Assembly (NCBI RefSeq): GCF_030678915.1
Contig: NZ_JAUUTZ010000006.1
Coordinates: 124,001-188,000, forward strand
Direction: 5' to 3'
From: Paracoccus wurundjeri
Lineage (GTDB): Bacteria > Pseudomonadota > Alphaproteobacteria > Rhodobacterales > Rhodobacteraceae
Length of the DNA stretch: 64,000 bases
The notes under the pieces are model-generated. The model saw nothing but the letters and a program-made list of their open reading frames with translations, searched no databases and had not been told where the DNA came from. The first letter of the stretch is position 1, and every line of letters begins with the position of its first letter. A program made the translations under genes and the position numbers. Below are positions 62,282-64,000 of this stretch, in pieces.

Positions 62282-62548
62282 ATGTGCGCAACCCGAATTT
62301 TCCCGCTGATCGCGGCAGGCGTCATTCTAGGCGCGTGTACGCAAGAAACGGTAGAAGCCAAAACAACCTGCGATGCCGAGCTTCATCAAAGCCTGATCGG
62401 CAAGAATATCGGTGAGGTGACCTTTCCGCCCAAGCTCGTCAAGCGCGTGATGCAGGACGGTGATCCCGCAACGATGGACTTCAATCCGGAACGGCTGAAT
62501 GTCATCGTGGACGACAAGGGCTGGATCGAAAAGGCTTATTGCGGCTGA
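62282..62548 (+). CDS. Peptidase inhibitor I78 family lipoprotein
   Basis: An 88-residue exported protein. The signal sequence ends in a lipobox LGAC with Cys19, so it should be lipidated. The mature part carries TTCDAELHQSLIGKNIGEV, then LPP-like VTFPPK and LNVIVDDKGWIEKAYCG; the I78 family (I78-type serine protease inhibitors) has the conserved DxxGxIxxxxCG ending seen here. A very strong AGGAGGTAA ribosome site precedes the start at 62282. Likely periplasmic protection against proteases. The longer frame reaching back to 61400 is spurious. Confidence 0.88.
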   Translation: MCATRIFPLIAAGVILGACTQETVEAKTTCDAELHQSLIGKNIGEVTFPPKLVKRVMQDGDPATMDFNPERLNVIVDDKGWIEKAYCG

Positions 62549-62576
62549 GATTCAACCAGGCCGGACACTGGCGGGC

Positions 62577-62602
62577 AAAAAACGCTCTGTTTGGACAGAA
62601 CG
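62577..62602 (-). terminator. Rho-independent terminator of uvrB
   Basis: On the minus strand CGTTCTGT (62602-62595) pairs with ACAGAGCG (62590-62583) with one G-U wobble and a 4-base loop, followed immediately by TTTTTT (62582-62577). It lies 70 bases after the uvrB stop, the textbook layout. A second small hairpin, GCAAAC/GTTTGC (62618-62633), lies between it and the stop. Confidence 0.85.
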
Positions 62603-62672
62603 CGGTTCCTTGACGAGGCAAACGCCTGTTTGCACGACAACTGCCCAATTAGACGGATCGAACGGATCCGCC

Positions 62673-64000
62673 CTATCTCCGTTTGCGCCGCTTGTTCCCG
62701 CCGCGCTGCCCCGCCCTGCCAGCAGTCGACCGCCCCGAGGCATTGACGGCAGCCTCCGCCGCCGCCTCGACCGCCGATTGACGGGCCAAAGGATCATCGG
62801 CCACCGCCAGATCCACGGCTTCCAATCGCTTGACCTCGTCGCGCAGTCTTGCGGCTTCCTCGAATTCCAGATTCTCGGCAGCCTCGCGCATCTGCGCGCG
62901 CAGCCCGTCCAGATGCGCCTGAAGATTTGCGCCGACAAGCGGTTTATCCACCCGGGCAGTGATGCGCGATTCATCGGTATCGCCCTGCCACAGCCCGGCC
63001 AGAACATCCTCGACATTCTTGCGGACCGTTTGCGGCGTGATGCCATGTTCTTCGTTATACGCCATCTGCTTGATGCGACGACGGTCGGTTTCAGCAATGG
63101 CCCGCTCCATGCTGCCGGTGATGCGATCCGCATACATGATAACCCGGCCGTCAGCGTTCCGCGCTGCCCGCCCGATGGTCTGGACCAGCGAGGTTTCGGA
63201 ACGCAGAAAGCCCTCCTTATCCGCATCCAGAATGGCGACAAGGCCACATTCCGGTATATCCAGCCCCTCGCGCAGCAGGTTGATCCCGATCAACACGTCG
63301 AAAGCACCAAGACGCAGATCGCGCAGAATCTCGATCCGCTCGATCGTGTCGATATCGCTGTGCATATAGCGGACCTTGATGCCCTGTTCATGCAGATATT
63401 CGGTCAGATCCTCTGCCATGCGCTTGGTCAGCGTGGTGCAAAGCGTGCGATAACCCTGTGCGGTCACCCTGCGCACCTCGTCCAGCAGATCATCGACCTG
63501 CATCTCGACCGGGCGTATTTCGATCTGCGGGTCCAGCAGGCCAGTGGGGCGAATGATCTGTTCGGTGAACACGCCGCCGGTCTGGTCCAGTTCCCATTTC
63601 TGTGGCGTCGCACTGACGAAAACGGATTGGGGCCGCATCGCGTCCCATTCCTCGAATTTCAGCGGTCGGTTATCGGTGCATGACGGCAGGCGGAAACCAT
63701 GTTCGGACAGCACCGATTTACGGCGGTAGTCGCCCCGGTACATCCCGCCGATCTGCGGCACAGACACATGAGATTCATCCGCGAAAACAATGGCATTATC
63801 CGGGATAAACTCGAAAAGCGTGGGCGGAGGCTCCCCCGGCGCCCTGCCGGTCAGATAACGGCTGTAATTCTCGATCCCGTTGCAGACGCCGGTGGCCTCC
63901 AGCATCTCCAGATCGAAATTCGTCCGCTGCTCCAGCCGCTGCGCCTCCAGCAGCTTGCCCTCATCCTGAAACTGCTTCAGCCGCTCGATCAGTTCCTTGC
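62673..64000 (-). CDS. uvrB: Excinuclease ABC subunit B (partial)
   Basis: The damage-verifying helicase-like subunit of nucleotide excision repair. About 442 C-terminal residues are present; the N-terminus lies beyond the right edge, and the frame stays open to 64000. Visible: NYSRYLTGR, the DESH box in [30 protein letters not shown], the motif V/VI region [10 protein letters not shown] and [15 protein letters not shown], and the C-terminal UVR domain ([24 protein letters not shown]) that binds UvrC. A basic KRRKRR tail ends the protein. Confidence 0.95.
   Translation of the reverse strand, partial: KELIERLKQFQDEGKLLEAQRLEQRTNFDLEMLEATGVCNGIENYSRYLTGRAPGEPPPTLFEFIPDNAIVFADESHVSVPQIGGMYRGDYRRKSVLSEHGFRLPSCTDNRPLKFEEWDAMRPQSVFVSATPQKWELDQTGGVFTEQIIRPTGLLDPQIEIRPVEMQVDDLLDEVRRVTAQGYRTLCTTLTKRMAEDLTEYLHEQGIKVRYMHSDIDTIERIEILRDLRLGAFDVLIGINLLREGLDIPECGLVAILDADKEGFLRSETSLVQTIGRAARNADGRVIMYADRITGSMERAIAETDRRRIKQMAYNEEHGITPQTVRKNVEDVLAGLWQGDTDESRITARVDKPLVGANLQAHLDGLRAQMREAAENLEFEEAARLRDEVKRLEAVDLAVADDPLARQSAVEAAAEAAVNASGRSTAGRAGQRGGNKRRKRR

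Overview
The window is GC-rich, densely packed bacterial chromosome. The style points to an alphaproteobacterium of the Rhodobacteraceae, Paracoccus-like: a myo-inositol cluster with an IolC-DUF2090 fusion, an NDUFS4-type complex I accessory subunit, and a GC-rich intergenic element ending in a purine-rich leader. The genus is an inference from gene content. I saw no rRNA, tRNA, CRISPR array, insertion sequence or prophage. The left edge cuts tctA (C-terminus missing) and the right edge cuts uvrB (N-terminus missing).

Region by region. (1) 1-3675: a tripartite tricarboxylate transporter (tctCBA, minus) divergent from two tandem GntR/FCD regulators, with a perfect 11-bp inverted repeat between them. 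(2) 4105-16819: a complete-looking inositol regulon on the minus strand, in the order lacI-type regulator, binding protein, permease, ATPase, iolH, iolG, iolI, iolC-DUF2090, iolD, iolE, iolB. Two copies of an intergenic repeat sit before iolD and iolB. (3) 17281-19277: an HxlR regulator divergent from a double-length DUF1428 protein and a VOC protein. (4) 19461-25905: NCS1 permease, hydantoinase/oxoprolinase B and A, and an AraC regulator. (5) 26174-40265: an eight-gene minus-strand operon (second hyuA-hyuB, [2Fe-2S] protein, FAD/BFD oxidoreductase, aldehyde dehydrogenase, tartrate/D-malate-type dehydrogenase, succinate-semialdehyde dehydrogenase, flavin N-demethylase-like protein), with a LysR regulator and a divergent DadA/HcnC-like FAD protein. 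(6) 40439-56119: a second catabolic region for amines or acylated amino acids: FAD oxidase, Lrp regulator, oligopeptide-type ABC transporter with a fused double ATPase, two HAD hydrolases, a GhrA-like reductase, class III aminotransferase, ArgE-like deacylase, PuuB-like oxidase and two paralogous GNAT proteins. (7) 56693-58995: an orphan vgrG-PAAR pair. (8) 59158-64000: housekeeping genes: DEAD-box helicase, NDUFS4-like subunit, cupin, I78 inhibitor lipoprotein, uvrB.

How it fits together. Most of the window is nutrient scavenging, each block with its own importer and its own local regulator (GntR, LacI, HxlR, AraC, LysR, Lrp). The most interesting block is 19-40 kb. Two ATP-dependent ring-opening amidohydrolase pairs lie with a probable N-demethylase, a three-part C-N dehydrogenase and two semialdehyde dehydrogenases. 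My reading, which is inference, is import and opening of an N-methylated lactam or hydantoin, oxidative removal of the amine, and funnelling of a C4 semialdehyde and its hydroxylated analogue to succinate and malate/pyruvate.
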